Part shown: positions 26,437-35,981 of the stretch, in pieces
Numbering within the stretch: position 1 is the first letter of the stretch
Layout: every line of letters starts with the position of its first letter
NCBI RefSeq assembly: GCF_004151235.1
Contig: NZ_JUIV01000001.1
Span: forward strand, 496,001-560,000
DNA from: Flavobacterium anhuiense
Lineage (GTDB): Bacteria; Bacteroidota; Bacteroidia; Flavobacteriales; Flavobacteriaceae
Direction: 5' to 3'
Length of the DNA: 64,000 nucleotides
Notes under the pieces: generated by a model
The model's database searches: none
What the model saw: only the letters and a program-made list of their open reading frames with translations
Told to the model about the DNA's origin: nothing
Position numbers and translations under genes: made by a program

Positions 26437-28353
26437 TTAATTATTGGTTCCGCCTGGTTTAGTTGCTTGTTTGATTAAATCAGAAATTGTTTTTCCTTTA
26501 TCAGCACCAGTATTGTGAATTCTTCTGTTATAAACATCCTGCCAATCGATTAAAGGATATAGATTATTTTCTTTTGCCTGTTCGTCAAATAATTTTTGAA
26601 GTTCAGCCAGTTTTTCAGGATACTTTTTCGCCAGATTATTACGTTCGTTAAAATCTTCGTTTAGATTGTATAATTCCCAAACATCAGTATCAAAGTTGCT
26701 TGGAGCAGGTTTTTCGTTGCTTCCTAAAGATTTTTTTACTGCGAAAGAATCTGGCAAATGCGCCGCAGAAGCTTTCCATCCATCTTTATAAATGGCTCTG
26801 TTTCCGAAGATGTAGTAATACTGAACTTTGTGCAATGATTCTGCTTTCCGATTATCTAAAGAAGCTTTGAAAGTTGAGCCTTGGATAATATCTTGTTTTA
26901 CATTTTTGATATATTCTGGCGCTTTGATTCCAACAATATCCAAAGTAGTTGGCAATAGATCTGTCACGTGGCTGTACTGATTTCTTATGCCGCCTTTGTC
27001 TTTAATTCCGTTTGGATAAAAAACAATCAATGGATTACGTGTTCCTCCTTCAGATTGTGCATCTTGTTTCCAGTTTTTGAAAGGAGCATTCGTTGCCTGA
27101 GCCCATCCTAGAGGATAATTCGTGTTTAAACCTTTTGCTGTTCCGATTTCTCCAATATTATTTAAATTGCTTTGGAAGTTTTCTTCGTCAGTTTTTCCTT
27201 GAGCAAATAAACTTTGGTTGATTGTTCCTTGAAGAGTTCCTTCTTTACTTGCTCCATTATCACCAATAGCAACAAAGATTAAAGTATTATCCAATTGTCC
27301 GCTTTGTTTTAAATAATCCACAACTCTTCCAATTTCATAATCCGTATACGTTAGGAACCCAGCGTAAACTTCCATGAATCTTGCGTATACTTTCTTTTGG
27401 TCTGGAGTTAATTTTTTCCATTCTGTAATTAAAGCGTTGCGATCTGGAAGACCTGCATTTTGAGGAAAGATTCCCAATTTCTTTTGGTTAGCCAATACTT
27501 TTTCACGGTAAACATCCCAACCTTCGTCAAATTTGCCTTTATATGGCTCAACCCATTTTTCAGCTACTTGATGCGGTGCATGAACCGCCCCTGGAGCATA
27601 ATACAAGAAAAATGGTTTTCCTGGCGCCGCTTTTTGCTGTTTCTGAATGTAGCTGATGGCTTTATCTGTAATTAATTCATTCAAATGGCGTCCATCAGGT
27701 TTTATATGAACTTGATCTTCTACCAAATCAGGATTGTACTGATCGGTTTGAGAACCTAAGAATCCGTAAAAATGATCGAAACCTTTTCCTGTAGGCCATC
27801 TGTCAAACGGACCTGCATCTGTTGCATCTTCATCTGGCGTAACTCCATATTTTCCAACTGCAAAAGTGTTGTAGCCGTTCTCTCGTAAAATCTCTGCAAT
27901 TGTTCCTTTATCAGAAGGAATTCTTCCATCCCAACCTGGGAAACCTGCTGATAAAATGGTATGAGAAAATCCGCTTACGTGAACTCTTCCTGAATTTCTC
28001 CCAGTCAATAAAGCGGCACGGGTAGGAGCACAAATCGCTGTTGTATGGAAGTTTGTATAACGTAAACCATTATTTGCTAGATTCTCGAAAGTTGGCGTGT
28101 TGATTAAACCTCCAAAAGCACTTGAAGCTCCAAATCCAACATCATCCAATAAAATCCAAACCACGTTTGGTGCACCTTTGGGAGCCGTTACAGGATCTGG
28201 CCAGTATTCTTTAGAATCTGCCAAAGTTTTACCGATTGTACCTTTAAATTCTTGTGTGTCTTGTGCAAATCCTAATTGTGCAATAAGGAAAGCAGTAATC
28301 AAGAGTCCATTTTTCGGACTTTTGATTGCAATGTTATTTTTTAAATTTTTCAT
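26437..28353 (-). CDS. S1-family arylsulfatase, secreted
   Basis: This 638-residue protein has a signal peptide ending near residue 30 ('LGFAQ'). Metal ligands appear in 'VWILLDDVGFG', and the formylglycine motif CAPTRAALLTG has Cys108. Later come 'AVGKYGVTPDEDATDAGPFDRWPTG', split in the active-site region, and 'VAIGDNGASKEG'. It is longer than the other sulfatase and resembles AtsA-like arylsulfatases. It should hydrolyse sulfate esters in the periplasm. It follows susD by 32 bases, so it is probably the key enzyme of the imported substrate. An activating formylglycine enzyme is not in the window. Confidence 0.93.
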   Translation of the reverse strand: MKNLKNNIAIKSPKNGLLITAFLIAQLGFAQDTQEFKGTIGKTLADSKEYWPDPVTAPKGAPNVVWILLDDVGFGASSAFGGLINTPTFENLANNGLRYTNFHTTAICAPTRAALLTGRNSGRVHVSGFSHTILSAGFPGWDGRIPSDKGTIAEILRENGYNTFAVGKYGVTPDEDATDAGPFDRWPTGKGFDHFYGFLGSQTDQYNPDLVEDQVHIKPDGRHLNELITDKAISYIQKQQKAAPGKPFFLYYAPGAVHAPHQVAEKWVEPYKGKFDEGWDVYREKVLANQKKLGIFPQNAGLPDRNALITEWKKLTPDQKKVYARFMEVYAGFLTYTDYEIGRVVDYLKQSGQLDNTLIFVAIGDNGASKEGTLQGTINQSLFAQGKTDEENFQSNLNNIGEIGTAKGLNTNYPLGWAQATNAPFKNWKQDAQSEGGTRNPLIVFYPNGIKDKGGIRNQYSHVTDLLPTTLDIVGIKAPEYIKNVKQDIIQGSTFKASLDNRKAESLHKVQYYYIFGNRAIYKDGWKASAAHLPDSFAVKKSLGSNEKPAPSNFDTDVWELYNLNEDFNERNNLAKKYPEKLAELQKLFDEQAKENNLYPLIDWQDVYNRRIHNTGADKGKTISDLIKQATKPGGTNN

Positions 28354-28385
28354 TTTTATAGTTTTTTAGTTATATGGTTTTTTAA

Positions 28386-29858
28386 TTAATATCCAGGATT
28401 TTGCGGTAAGCCATCTGGATTGATATTTCTTTCGCTTTGCGGAATTGGATAAAGATTATTTCTTTCTGAAACGGAGTTTTTAGCCGTTACTTTTTTCACT
28501 TCTGTTACCAAAGTTCCCCAGCGAACCAAGTCGAACCAGCGCTGTCCTTCCTGAACAAATTCCTTTTTGCGCTCTTCCTGAATTGCAGCTCTAAAAGACG
28601 TCTGATTTAATCCCACTAAATCTATTGTTGGATCTGGAGTTGTAATGGCTTTTCCAAAAGCTCTTCTTCGCACTTGATTAATCAATTCATAAGCCTCTGA
28701 AGTCGGTCCGCCTTGTTCATTTATTGCTTCCGCTAAAGACAGAAGGATGTCGGCATAACGAATAACCGGAAAGTTGATTGCTACGTTTGAAGGTGTCGCC
28801 AGATTAGACAAATCCAAGTATTTTTTGAAGATAGGTTTTGGAAAAGTGTATAGCGTTCCCGTTGACGGATTAAGCAATTGTTTGGCATAACTTACATCTC
28901 TTCTTTTATCGCCAGGAGCATAAATATCATAAAACAAAGCGACGTCTGAAATAATATCTGCTGGTTCTGTTGCCGTAAATCCAGTAAAAGAAGTGGCCTG
29001 AAAAGTACTTCCGCTTGATCCATTTCCTGCCTGATTTGGCTCAAACTGGACAGAGAAAATATGCTCTTTTCCGTTCTTTTTTGTTTTAGTGAAAATATCT
29101 TGAAAATCTTCAAACAAAGCATATCCGTAACCTCCGTCAATTACTTCTCTAGCTTTTGCAATCGCGTTTGGCCAATCTTTTCTAGTCAGATACACTTTTG
29201 CCAAAATGGCTTTTGCTGCTCCTGATGTGGCACGTCCAGCATCTGCTGCCGTATAGGTTTTTGGAAGCGCTTCGGCATCTGTTAAATCTTTGATGATTTG
29301 GGTGTACACTTCCTCAACTGTAGAACGATTCGTTTTTAAATCTCCCAAATTGATAGATTTAGCTTCGTGCAAAACAATCGGGACTCCGCCCCAAAGACGA
29401 ACTGCTTGAAAATAAAGCAATGCTCGGATGAATTTAGCTTCATTGATCAATCTGGTTTTGATAACTTCTGAACCTGAAACTTTCGGAATATTATCAATAG
29501 AAACATTTGCTCTGTTGATTCCGTTGTAAATTTGTCTCCATGCTACCTGAACACGATCATTTGTAGCATCGTGTGTTAAACTGCTCATGGCTCTAACTTG
29601 CGGGTTTGTAGCAGAAACTCCTGCAGCTGCGTAATCAGAACCCATATCGGTTAAGAAGTAAAGGTTTCGACCAAATAAACTTTGCTCACCTGGATCAAGG
29701 CTCAAAGAGGCATATACTGCAGTTACACTCGCTACTGCATCATCTTGAGTGATAAAGTAATTGTCTTCGGTTACAAAAGAGTTAGGTGTCACCTCAAGAT
29801 CAGTGCACGATACCAATAGACTGGCACTTAAAAGGAATGTTATGATTATCTTTTTCAT
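28386..29858 (-). CDS. SusD/RagB-family outer-membrane lipoprotein
   Basis: A lipoprotein signal (MKKIIITFLLSASLLVSC) precedes 'TDLEVTPNSFVTEDNYF', a standard SusD start. The tetratricopeptide-like core has 'NEAKFIRALLYFQAVRLWGGVPIV', split in typical SusD form, and the C terminus has 'AIQEERKKEFVQEGQRWFDLVRWG'. At 490 residues it is full length. It caps the SusC channel on the cell surface and binds substrate. It starts 16 bases after susC. Confidence 0.95.
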   Translation of the reverse strand: MKKIIITFLLSASLLVSCTDLEVTPNSFVTEDNYFITQDDAVASVTAVYASLSLDPGEQSLFGRNLYFLTDMGSDYAAAGVSATNPQVRAMSSLTHDATNDRVQVAWRQIYNGINRANVSIDNIPKVSGSEVIKTRLINEAKFIRALLYFQAVRLWGGVPIVLHEAKSINLGDLKTNRSTVEEVYTQIIKDLTDAEALPKTYTAADAGRATSGAAKAILAKVYLTRKDWPNAIAKAREVIDGGYGYALFEDFQDIFTKTKKNGKEHIFSVQFEPNQAGNGSSGSTFQATSFTGFTATEPADIISDVALFYDIYAPGDKRRDVSYAKQLLNPSTGTLYTFPKPIFKKYLDLSNLATPSNVAINFPVIRYADILLSLAEAINEQGGPTSEAYELINQVRRRAFGKAITTPDPTIDLVGLNQTSFRAAIQEERKKEFVQEGQRWFDLVRWGTLVTEVKKVTAKNSVSERNNLYPIPQSERNINPDGLPQNPGY

Positions 29859-29874
29859 TATATATTTTTTTTAC

Positions 29875-32800
29875 TTAGAAAGTTACGTTCAAGCCCGAGA
29901 TGAATGTTTTGGAGTTTGGATAAGAACCAAAATCAATTCCCGGATATAAGTTGTTTTGTTCGTATGAACTTACCTCTGGATCATAGCCAGTGTATTTGGT
30001 CCATGTAATTAGGTTTTCTGCTGAGACGTAGATTTTTACACTTTTTGTTCCCAGTTTTTTAGAAACACTTTTAGGTAAAGTGTATCCTAATGTGATTAAT
30101 TTTAATCGTAAGAAAGAAGCATCTTCCACGTAACGTTCAGAAACAATTCCTAAAGGAGAACTAGAAGCTCTCGGAATTTCATTACTCGGATTTGTTGGTG
30201 TCCATCGATCATTTAGAGTCGCCGCCGCATTGGTTCCAAGAGTAGAAATCTCCAATTGCTGATTTAAGGCATTAAAGATTTTTCCGCCATATGCACCTTG
30301 AAAAGAGAAATTTAAATCAAAATCATTGTATGAAACTGTATTACTGAAACTTCCAACAAATTTTGGTTGAGATGTGCCTAAATTGCCTTTGTCAAGAGCT
30401 GTAATTACGCCATCTCCGTTAGTATCAACATACTTTCTGTCACCCACTTTTGTATTGGCCAAACTGTTAATTTTTGGCTGAGTATTTACTTCTTCCTGAG
30501 TATGGAAAATTCCGTTGGTTCTATAACCCCAGAAAGTTCCTAATGGTAAACCTACTTTTACTGTGACAGGCTGCTGCTGCAATAAAGAACCGTTTGGCAC
30601 TACTGGGAAAAACTGATCTACGCCATTTCCGATCTCAGTAACTTTATTTCGGTTAAGAGAAAATACAATATTGGAGTTCCAAGCGAAGTTTTCTGTTTTT
30701 ATATTTTCCGTTGTTACACCAACTTCAAAACCTTTATTTTCAACTCCACCAATATTTTGAAGCACTGTGGCATATCCTGAACTCAACGGTACAGGAACGT
30801 TGATCAATAAATCTTTCGTCTTTTTATAATACACATCAAAAACAAAATTGATTCTTCGGTCTAATAATGATAAATCCAATCCAACATTATATTGATTTGT
30901 CTTTTCCCATTTCAAATCTGGATTTGCTAATCGGGTAGGAGCTAAACCTGTGTATAATGTTCCTCCAAAAGAATAGTTTACAGATCCCATTGAAGCCAAA
31001 GGAAGGTAGTTTCCAATTTCTTGGTTTCCTGTTGTTCCAGCTGTAATTCTTAGTTTTGCTTCGGTTACGCCTTTAATGTTATTGGCAAATTCTTCGTCGG
31101 TTATATTCCATGAGAATCCAGCAGAAGGAAAGTAGCCCCAAAGCGATTCTGAACCAAATCTAGAAGAACCGTCTGCACGTCCAGACAATGTAAAGTTGTA
31201 TTTTCCTTTATAAGAATAATTGACTCTAGCCAGCCAAGATTTCAAAACACTTTCGTAAGCTTCACTGTATGGTTTTACCGCCACACCATCTTGAAGTGCA
31301 TTGTAGGTATTGGCATCGTTAACAAAAGTCTGAGCTCCTGCATTCACAACCTCACCTTTTGTGTACTGAAGTGTGTAACCGCCTAGAGCAGAGAATTTGT
31401 GATCTTGACCAAAAGTAGTATTGTAAGTAAGCGTGTTTTCATTTAAAACAGAACTTACTAATCTTTCACCAATAGATGCCAAACCTTTTGTTCCTGCACC
31501 AGTAGTGGTATTAGAAGGCGCGTAATAGTTTTGTTTTGTATTTAAAACATCACCGCTCACGGCAACTTTAGCTGTTAATTCTTTATTGAATTTATATTCG
31601 CCAAACAAACTGGTTAGGATTCTATTCAATTTGGTTTCGTTCGTTGTATTTTCCAAATCATTAATCGGATTCGGAACATAACCATTTACAGAAGTTGCAT
31701 AAGGATTGTTGGTTACATTATAACTTCCGTCTGCATTTTTTATAGGAACCACAGGAGCTGTCAAAACTACACTGACAAGCGGATTTGGGTTTCTACCAGC
31801 ATTGGCGCCTCCATTTGTACCGACACCATTTGCAATGGAGTTCGTGTAATTGGCATTTACGCCAAATTTGAATTTTTGGGAATAATTTCGTTCGTAGTTA
31901 GCTCGAAGTGAAATACGCCTAAAATCGGAACCTAAAACGATACCATCCTGATCAAAATATCCTGCAGAAATAGCGTATCTCGATTTTTCGTCTCCACCCG
32001 AAAAAGATAAATTATGATTTTGAACAGGTGCTGCCGTTACAAATGCTGCCGACTGCCAATCGTAGTTTCCAGAAGTCTTCAAAGCCTCGATCTGTGCAGG
32101 AGAAAAAGAAGGAGCCTGACCAATACTCGCCTGAACGTCGTTTCTTAAACTTGCCCATTCGCTGGCATTCATCAATTTCAGTTTTTTTGAAATATTTTGG
32201 AAACCAAAATAGCCTTGGTACGAAATATTATCTTGTCCTTTTGTTCCCTTTTTCGTCGTAATAATTACAACTCCATTGGCACCTCTAGAACCATAAATTG
32301 CTGTTGCTGAGGCATCCTTAAGAACTTCAATAGATTCGATATCAGCAGGATTAATAGTAGAAAGCACATTGACACTCGCACCCGCATATGTTACTCCTGC
32401 GCTACTGTTACTATTATCGTTGTAAATTAAGATTCCGTCAACAACATAAAGCGGTTCATTACCAGCAGTAATAGAGTTTCCTCCGCGAATGCGAACACTA
32501 GAAGAAGCACCAGGACGGCCAGAACTTTGTGTAACTACAACTCCCGCTACAGCGCCCCTTAATAGATTATCTGCCGAAGAAGTTACCTGAGATAAATTGG
32601 CTTTTGGAACCGATGCCACAGAACCTGTAATGTCTTTTCTCTTTTGGGTTCCGTAACCTACAACTACCAATTCGTCTAGTTCTTGACGCTCTTCTTTAAG
32701 GTTAATAATGACTGGATTTTTCTCTACTATTATTTCGAGTTTTTTGTATCCGATGTAACTTACGATTAAGGTGTAAGGAAATTTTTGTCCAGTTTGAAAA

Positions 32801-33006
32801 TAAAATTTTCCTTCTGCATCTGTGACAACACCGTGGGTTGTTCCTTTAATGGTAACCGAAGCACCTATAATAGGTTGATTTGTAATAGCATCAACAACGG
32901 TTCCGTCTAGTTTTGATTGAATAAGCGGGGTGGTATTCTGGGCATATATTCCTGCCGTTATGAAGAGTATAAACAGCAGTATGTGTATGTTTAACTTTTT
33001 TTTCAT
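29875..33006 (-). CDS. SusC/RagA-family TonB-linked outer-membrane protein
   Basis: A complete SusC of 1043 residues: signal peptide (about 1-22), carboxypeptidase-regulatory-like domain ('GTVVDAITNQPIIGASVTIK'), the TonB-box-like 'DELVVVGYGTQKRKDITGSV', a plug ('RIRGGNSITAGNEPLYVVDG') and a 22-strand-type barrel ending in 'FISGLNVTF'. It imports the ligand captured by its SusD. It is the first gene of the sulfatase locus. The upstream gap is long and no ECF sigma, anti-sigma or hybrid regulator is next to it. Confidence 0.95.
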   Translation of the reverse strand: MKKKLNIHILLFILFITAGIYAQNTTPLIQSKLDGTVVDAITNQPIIGASVTIKGTTHGVVTDAEGKFYFQTGQKFPYTLIVSYIGYKKLEIIVEKNPVIINLKEERQELDELVVVGYGTQKRKDITGSVASVPKANLSQVTSSADNLLRGAVAGVVVTQSSGRPGASSSVRIRGGNSITAGNEPLYVVDGILIYNDNSNSSAGVTYAGASVNVLSTINPADIESIEVLKDASATAIYGSRGANGVVIITTKKGTKGQDNISYQGYFGFQNISKKLKLMNASEWASLRNDVQASIGQAPSFSPAQIEALKTSGNYDWQSAAFVTAAPVQNHNLSFSGGDEKSRYAISAGYFDQDGIVLGSDFRRISLRANYERNYSQKFKFGVNANYTNSIANGVGTNGGANAGRNPNPLVSVVLTAPVVPIKNADGSYNVTNNPYATSVNGYVPNPINDLENTTNETKLNRILTSLFGEYKFNKELTAKVAVSGDVLNTKQNYYAPSNTTTGAGTKGLASIGERLVSSVLNENTLTYNTTFGQDHKFSALGGYTLQYTKGEVVNAGAQTFVNDANTYNALQDGVAVKPYSEAYESVLKSWLARVNYSYKGKYNFTLSGRADGSSRFGSESLWGYFPSAGFSWNITDEEFANNIKGVTEAKLRITAGTTGNQEIGNYLPLASMGSVNYSFGGTLYTGLAPTRLANPDLKWEKTNQYNVGLDLSLLDRRINFVFDVYYKKTKDLLINVPVPLSSGYATVLQNIGGVENKGFEVGVTTENIKTENFAWNSNIVFSLNRNKVTEIGNGVDQFFPVVPNGSLLQQQPVTVKVGLPLGTFWGYRTNGIFHTQEEVNTQPKINSLANTKVGDRKYVDTNGDGVITALDKGNLGTSQPKFVGSFSNTVSYNDFDLNFSFQGAYGGKIFNALNQQLEISTLGTNAAATLNDRWTPTNPSNEIPRASSSPLGIVSERYVEDASFLRLKLITLGYTLPKSVSKKLGTKSVKIYVSAENLITWTKYTGYDPEVSSYEQNNLYPGIDFGSYPNSKTFISGLNVTF

Positions 33007-33538
33007 TTCTTTGTGTTGGTTTTAAGTAATTAACAAGACGCCCTGAGCACTGTTTATACAGCACTCTAAAAGTGTTCTTGATTTAGTGATAAATGTTCTT
33101 TAAGCCTTGCCATTTCTGTTGCCGCAGAAATGGCTTTTTTTATTTAAAGCAACAGGTTTGCATTGTTTTCATTTTAGTCTTTTTAATTGTTAGTTATTTA
33201 ATTTGCAAATAAAATAGGTATGGTTTCAAGAGCCTTGCCCAATACAATTGAATGCATTGGATAGATTTCTTGGTTAAAATTCAATAAATATTTTTGGTGA
33301 TATTTTTTATGTTTTGCTTCGATATGGATTCTAAAGGCAAACAAAGTAAGAATAGATAATTAACAACAGAAACACATATAACAAATAGTGCTATAAGTGT
33401 ATTTTTTAGGAAGAATGTAACGCGATATGCTTTCTGTTGTTTTCACAATAATAGTTTTTTATGGTTTGAAATATTATTTTAAACTCTACTAATCCTATAG
33501 ACAAAGTTAAATTTTATATAATAAAAACCAAAAGTTTG
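33007..33538. other. Long upstream region of the sulfatase-locus susC
   Basis: No coding frame of substance is seen. A ten-base stem hairpin GCCATTTCTG / CAGAAATGGC (33109-33134) is followed on the plus strand by TTTTTTTATTT. It therefore has the form of a plus-strand terminator, although no plus-strand gene precedes it; on the minus strand it would be in the susC leader. A second pair of arms, AACAACAGAAA (about 33363) and TTTCTGTTGTT (about 33432), can form a wider fold. I find no convincing susC promoter. Confidence 0.4.
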
Positions 33539-33568
33539 TTGACTTTTTTTTTGAAAAATATATGTTTG
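33539..33568 (+). promoter_or_regulatory. Canonical promoter, no open reading frame downstream for 370 bases
   Basis: TTG at 33539-33541 and TATGTTTG at 33561-33568 are separated by exactly 19 bases, an ideal match to the Bacteroidetes housekeeping consensus. Transcription would begin near 33575, well upstream of moeA. Confidence 0.65.
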
Positions 33569-33574
33569 TAGAAG

Positions 33575-33785
33575 CGCTGTAAGAAGGATTTGTTTTACTT
33601 GCCCCTTATTTTAAAAGGTCTAACAAAGAATCTTATAATCAGATAAATGTTAAAATAAATTTTGTGCTCGAGTTAAAATTGTAGTATTTTATACTTATTT
33701 TTCAACTTGAAAACAAGGCTTCTAATAGAATTAAATGGCTTAAAAAGTATCAAAAGAGTCCCAAAAAACTCTTTTGATACGTATA
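33575..33785 (+). ncRNA. Candidate small RNA between the sulfatase and Moco loci
   Basis: A transcript from the promoter above would run about 210 bases to a perfect 13-base stem (33747-33759 / 33768-33780, GTATCAAAAGAGT / ACTCTTTTGATAC, eight-base loop). The hairpin lacks a clean T run, so termination may be incomplete and the RNA could also be a moeA leader. The ATGs inside open only very short frames. No known RNA family is recognised. Confidence 0.4.
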
Positions 33786-33878
33786 TCTAAAATCTAAATT
33801 TAAATTTCAAGTTGATTTTTAATAAATTAGAGTAATTTTATAGACATAAAAAGAAAATTAAAATTTTTTAATCAATCT

Positions 33879-33917
33879 ACGAATAAATACTTATATTTGT
33901 TTTAAGTATTTGTACTT
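33879..33917 (+). promoter_or_regulatory. moeA promoter with two FNR-geometry operators
   Basis: TATATTTG (33892-33899) fits the -7 consensus. Overlapping it by one base on its upstream side is ACGAA-TAAA-TACTT (33879-33892). A perfect palindrome AAGTA-TTTG-TACTT lies just downstream at 33904-33917, 19 bases before the ATG. The stretch ATAAATACTTATATTTG is identical in the nirB promoter. The same 5-4-5 form is found upstream of nasA, nirB and narK. Confidence 0.55.
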
Positions 33918-33936
33918 AGTTTTATAAGTAAGAGAA

Positions 33937-35109
33937 ATGATAGAAGTAAAAGAAGCTTTAGAAATTGTCGCTGCAAACAGTTCTGTTTTGTCCACTCAGA
34001 AAATTTCTGTTCAAAAAGCGCTTGGATATGTTTTGGCAGAAACAATTTACTCGCCGATTTCAATGCCACCGTTTCGCCAATCGGCAATGGATGGTTATGC
34101 TTTTATTCATTCAAGAAGACATCAATTTGATGTGGTAGGAATTTCGCAGGCTGGCGATCATGCCAATGTAAAACTAAAAGAAAACCAAGCCGTACGCATA
34201 TTTACAGGCGCATATGTCCCTAATGATGCAGATACTGTTGTAATGCAGGAACATGTAATGGTAAATGGGGATTCAATTTTGATTGCAAAAATGCCAGAGC
34301 CTTTTTCCAATGTTAGAATTAAAGGAGAACAGATTAATGCAGAGGATGTTGTTTTTGATGCTAATACCTTAATCACTCCAGCTGCCATCGGATTTCTAGC
34401 CTGTTTAGGAATTACAGAAATAACAGTTTATAAAAAACCGAAAGTGGCTATTTTGGTTACTGGAAACGAGCTTGTAAAACCGGGCAAGAAACTTCCTAAA
34501 GGAAAAATTTATGAGAGTAATTCGATAATGCTCCAAGCGGCTCTGCAAACCATCGGAATTAATAAAGTGAAAGTTCACACGGTAAAGGACAATTTGAAAG
34601 CAACGAAAAAAGCATTGCAGCCAATACTTAAAAAGAATGATATCGTACTAATATCTGGCGGAATTTCTGTTGGAGATTTTGATTTTGTAAAAGAAGCTTT
34701 GCTGAAAAATGGAGTCGAAGAGCTTTTTTACAAGATTAATCAGAAACCTGGAAAGCCGATGTTTTTTGGTTCTAAAAAAGATACTTTAGTTTTTGCATTG
34801 CCAGGAAATCCAGCTTCGTCATTGACTAATTTTTATATTTATGTATATCCTGCAGTTAAAAATAAAATGGGATTCTCAAATACCCATTTACCAAAAATTG
34901 TTCGAAAATTAGAAAACGACATAGTCAATGACACGGGAAAAACACTTTTTTTAAAAGCATTATATAATGAAACAAGTGTTGCAATTTTAGAAGGACAAGC
35001 CTCTTCAATGTTAAATTCTTTTGCTATTGCAAATGGTTTGGTAATCGTGCCGCAGGATGTTGAAAATATTAAAAAAGGCGAGTCGGTAACGATTCTCCCA
35101 ATCGATTAA
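33937..35109 (+). CDS. moeA: Molybdopterin molybdotransferase MoeA
   Basis: The 390-residue protein has the MoeA domains in order. 'SMPPFRQSAMDGYAF' and 'RIFTGAYVPNDADTVVMQE' lie in the N-terminal part. 'ILVTGNELVKPG', 'YESNSIMLQAAL' and 'LISGGISVGDFDFVKEAL' form the MPT-binding domain, followed by 'FALPGNPASS'. It inserts molybdate into adenylylated molybdopterin. It heads the Moco gene run and has the operator-bearing promoter described above. Confidence 0.95.
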   Translation: MIEVKEALEIVAANSSVLSTQKISVQKALGYVLAETIYSPISMPPFRQSAMDGYAFIHSRRHQFDVVGISQAGDHANVKLKENQAVRIFTGAYVPNDADTVVMQEHVMVNGDSILIAKMPEPFSNVRIKGEQINAEDVVFDANTLITPAAIGFLACLGITEITVYKKPKVAILVTGNELVKPGKKLPKGKIYESNSIMLQAALQTIGINKVKVHTVKDNLKATKKALQPILKKNDIVLISGGISVGDFDFVKEALLKNGVEELFYKINQKPGKPMFFGSKKDTLVFALPGNPASSLTNFYIYVYPAVKNKMGFSNTHLPKIVRKLENDIVNDTGKTLFLKALYNETSVAILEGQASSMLNSFAIANGLVIVPQDVENIKKGESVTILPID

Positions 35110-35221
35110 AGTTCTTAAGAGAATAAATTTTACGGCAAAAAGCAAAAAGCACTATATAAATAAAAACACATAGCAAAAAAACGATTAAACAGTTAACCAA
35201 ATAAACGATTAAACATAAAAT

Positions 35222-35968
35222 ATGAGTCTCCTAAATTCAGAAAACATACTATTATTCAGTTTCGCATTAATTGTAATTGCGTTTTTATATTCAAGTGTTG
35301 GACATGGAGGAGCTTCGGGATATTTGGCCTTGATGAGCATTTTTGCTTTTCCGGTTTCGATTATGAAACCATCGGCTTTACTGCTGAATTTATTTGTATC
35401 CAGTATTTCGTTTTTGTTTTATTATAAAAATAATTATTTCAAGCCCAAGCTGTTTTATCCGTTTGCGATTGCTTCGATTCCCGCAGCTTTTATAGGAGGT
35501 TTTATCACTTTAGATAATGCGATTTATAAAATAATTCTCGGAATTGTATTGGTTTTTGCAGCGTTGAGGTTGTTTGGAGTATTTAATTTTAAAGAAAAAG
35601 AAGAAGTAAAAATAAATCTTCCATTTGCTCTGGCAATTGGTTTTGCCATCGGATTATTATCTGGAATGTTAGGAATTGGCGGCGGAATTATCTTAAGTCC
35701 GATCCTGTTATTTTTAGGATGGGCGTCAGTAAAAGAATCAGCTGCGATTTCGAGTTTGTTCATTTTTGTGAATTCGTTCGCAGGAATGTTAGGATTTTTT
35801 TTAGGAGGAAAAACAATTCCAATGGAAAGTTTTTATCTTGTTCCAATTGCAGTTGTAGGAGGAATGCTGGGAGGATTTTACGGAAGCGGATCTTTCTCCA
35901 ACAGAACATTAAAAATGGTTTTAGGAACTGTAATTTTAATGGCAAGCGTGAAATTGATTTTTCCATGA
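35222..35968 (+). CDS. TauE/SafE-family permease
   Basis: This 248-residue protein has about eight hydrophobic segments in two repeated halves: 'SSVGHGGASGYLALMSIFAF' in the first and 'GMLGIGGGIILSPILLFLGW' in the second. That is the TauE/SafE (DUF81) pattern. Members export sulfite, sulfonates or related anions. It lies between moeA and mobA, so an oxyanion linked to nitrate or molybdate use is possible. The substrate cannot be read from sequence. Confidence 0.88.
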   Translation: MSLLNSENILLFSFALIVIAFLYSSVGHGGASGYLALMSIFAFPVSIMKPSALLLNLFVSSISFLFYYKNNYFKPKLFYPFAIASIPAAFIGGFITLDNAIYKIILGIVLVFAALRLFGVFNFKEKEEVKINLPFALAIGFAIGLLSGMLGIGGGIILSPILLFLGWASVKESAAISSLFIFVNSFAGMLGFFLGGKTIPMESFYLVPIAVVGGMLGGFYGSGSFSNRTLKMVLGTVILMASVKLIFP

Positions 35969-35981
35969 TAATGATATGGTT

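Noticed and set aside
33007..33538. SAM, cobalamin or other known riboswitch upstream of the sulfatase susC
   Set aside because: I found hairpins but none of the conserved cores of known riboswitch classes.
33879..33917. Classical CRP or FNR sites (TGTGA-N6-TCACA or TTGAT-N4-ATCAA) at moeA
   Set aside because: The half-sites are AAGTA/TACTT. Only the 5-4-5 spacing is shared with FNR, so the standard names would be wrong.
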